Shown: piece after piece, positions 63,903 through 64,000 of the stretch
How the letters are laid out: every line of letters begins with the position of its first letter
Numbering within the stretch: position 1 is the stretch's first letter
NCBI GenBank assembly: GCA_016286035.1
Contig: JAEERY010000013.1
Location: 124,001 to 188,000 of the forward strand
DNA length: 64,000 nt
Direction: 5' to 3'
DNA from: Lachnospiraceae bacterium
GTDB lineage: Bacteria; Bacillota; Clostridia; Lachnospirales; Lachnospiraceae
Made by a program: the position numbers and the translations under genes
Notes under the pieces: model-generated
Told to the model about the DNA's origin: nothing
Seen by the model: the letters and a program-made list of their open reading frames with translations, nothing else
Database searches by the model: none

Positions 63903-64000
63903 AATAGCCGTACCTCCTTAGTTTTTTTATCGCCTCTCTGTAACGCCAGGTGACCGTTCCCATCGGTATGCCTAACATCTCAGAAATCTCAGCAAATGTC
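63889..64000 (-). CDS. ECF sigma factor, 3' end only
   Basis: The frame enters from base 64000 and ends at TGA 63889-63891, 14 bases inside the anti-sigma gene. The last 36 residues TFAEISEMLGIPMGTVTWRYREAIKKL plus RRYGYYEES are the region-4 helix-turn-helix of sigma-70/ECF factors, which reads the -35 element. Regions 1-3 lie beyond the window. GIPxGTV is typical of ECF sigma. The overlap suggests translational coupling with the anti-sigma. Confidence 0.88.
   Translation of the reverse strand, partial: TFAEISEMLGIPMGTVTWRYREAIKKLRRYGYYEES

Overview
The window looks like chromosome from a low- to mid-GC Firmicute, most likely a Lachnospiraceae (Butyrivibrio/Pseudobutyrivibrio/Lachnospira-like). 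The grounds are the order rimO-pgsA-(MCP)-cinA-recA-recX-rny next to yicC-gmk-rpoZ, clostridial-type LexA boxes (GAACN4GTTC), purine-rich Shine-Dalgarno sites at most genes, a GH51 arabinofuranosidase, a stand-alone clostripain-like C11 protease, and many zinc-ribbon and lipoprotein genes of the kind seen in rumen and gut clostridia. This is inferred from gene content; no rRNA or tRNA gene is present to confirm it. About 75 of 78 genes lie on the minus strand, so transcription runs from high to low coordinates. Only an XRE-HAD pair and one ASKHA ATPase are on plus. No stretch over about 300 bases lacks a gene; the largest gap (49375-49579) holds the recA promoter and the cinA terminator.

Layout. 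(1) 1-9632: a Lys/Ala/Thr-rich histone-like start, a NERD protein, a methyltransferase, a DnaQ-type exonuclease, a 2H phosphoesterase, a tautomerase, an M48 membrane protease, and DinB with a small partner. An XRE regulator and a HAD phosphatase diverge from DinB across LexA-like boxes. A cyclase-family hydrolase and a YczE-like membrane protein follow. (2) 9778-35439: a long accessory stretch, almost all minus strand and tightly packed. It holds ten separate GNAT genes (one a tandem fusion), two Nudix, two HAD, SGNH, TfoX-N, HEAT- and ankyrin-repeat proteins, lipoproteins, c-di-GMP proteins (GGDEF; PAS-GGDEF-EAL), a crcB remnant, two adjacent radical SAM genes with a 60-residue gene, a Rep-like protein without the HUH histidines, and several unrecognised small proteins. 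(3) 35531-45990: metA, ligA, an RluF-type pseudouridine synthase, a MATE exporter, an ASKHA ATPase facing a Cys-rich DUF6171 protein, GH51 arabinofuranosidase, an SH3-NlpC/P60 hydrolase and a zinc-ribbon/C-type-lectin membrane protein. (4) 46085-58655: the housekeeping block rny, recX, recA, cinA, MCP, pgsA, rimO, rpoZ, gmk, yicC and rqcH-like NFACT. (5) 58671-64000: a clostripain-type protease, a von Willebrand A (YfbK-type) lipoprotein, a membrane anti-sigma-like protein and the 3' end of an ECF sigma gene.

How parts work together. The recA promoter (TTGACA-17-TAATAT) carries two LexA boxes. The dinB/XRE intergenic region carries two similar sites, which suggests that dinB and/or the XRE-HAD pair belong to the SOS regulon. 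The sigma, anti-sigma and VWA genes form a likely envelope-stress unit. The two radical SAM genes with the 60-aa gene, the SOS-linked XRE-HAD pair and the zinc-ribbon/lectin protein are the best candidates for something not yet described. None is proven by sequence alone.
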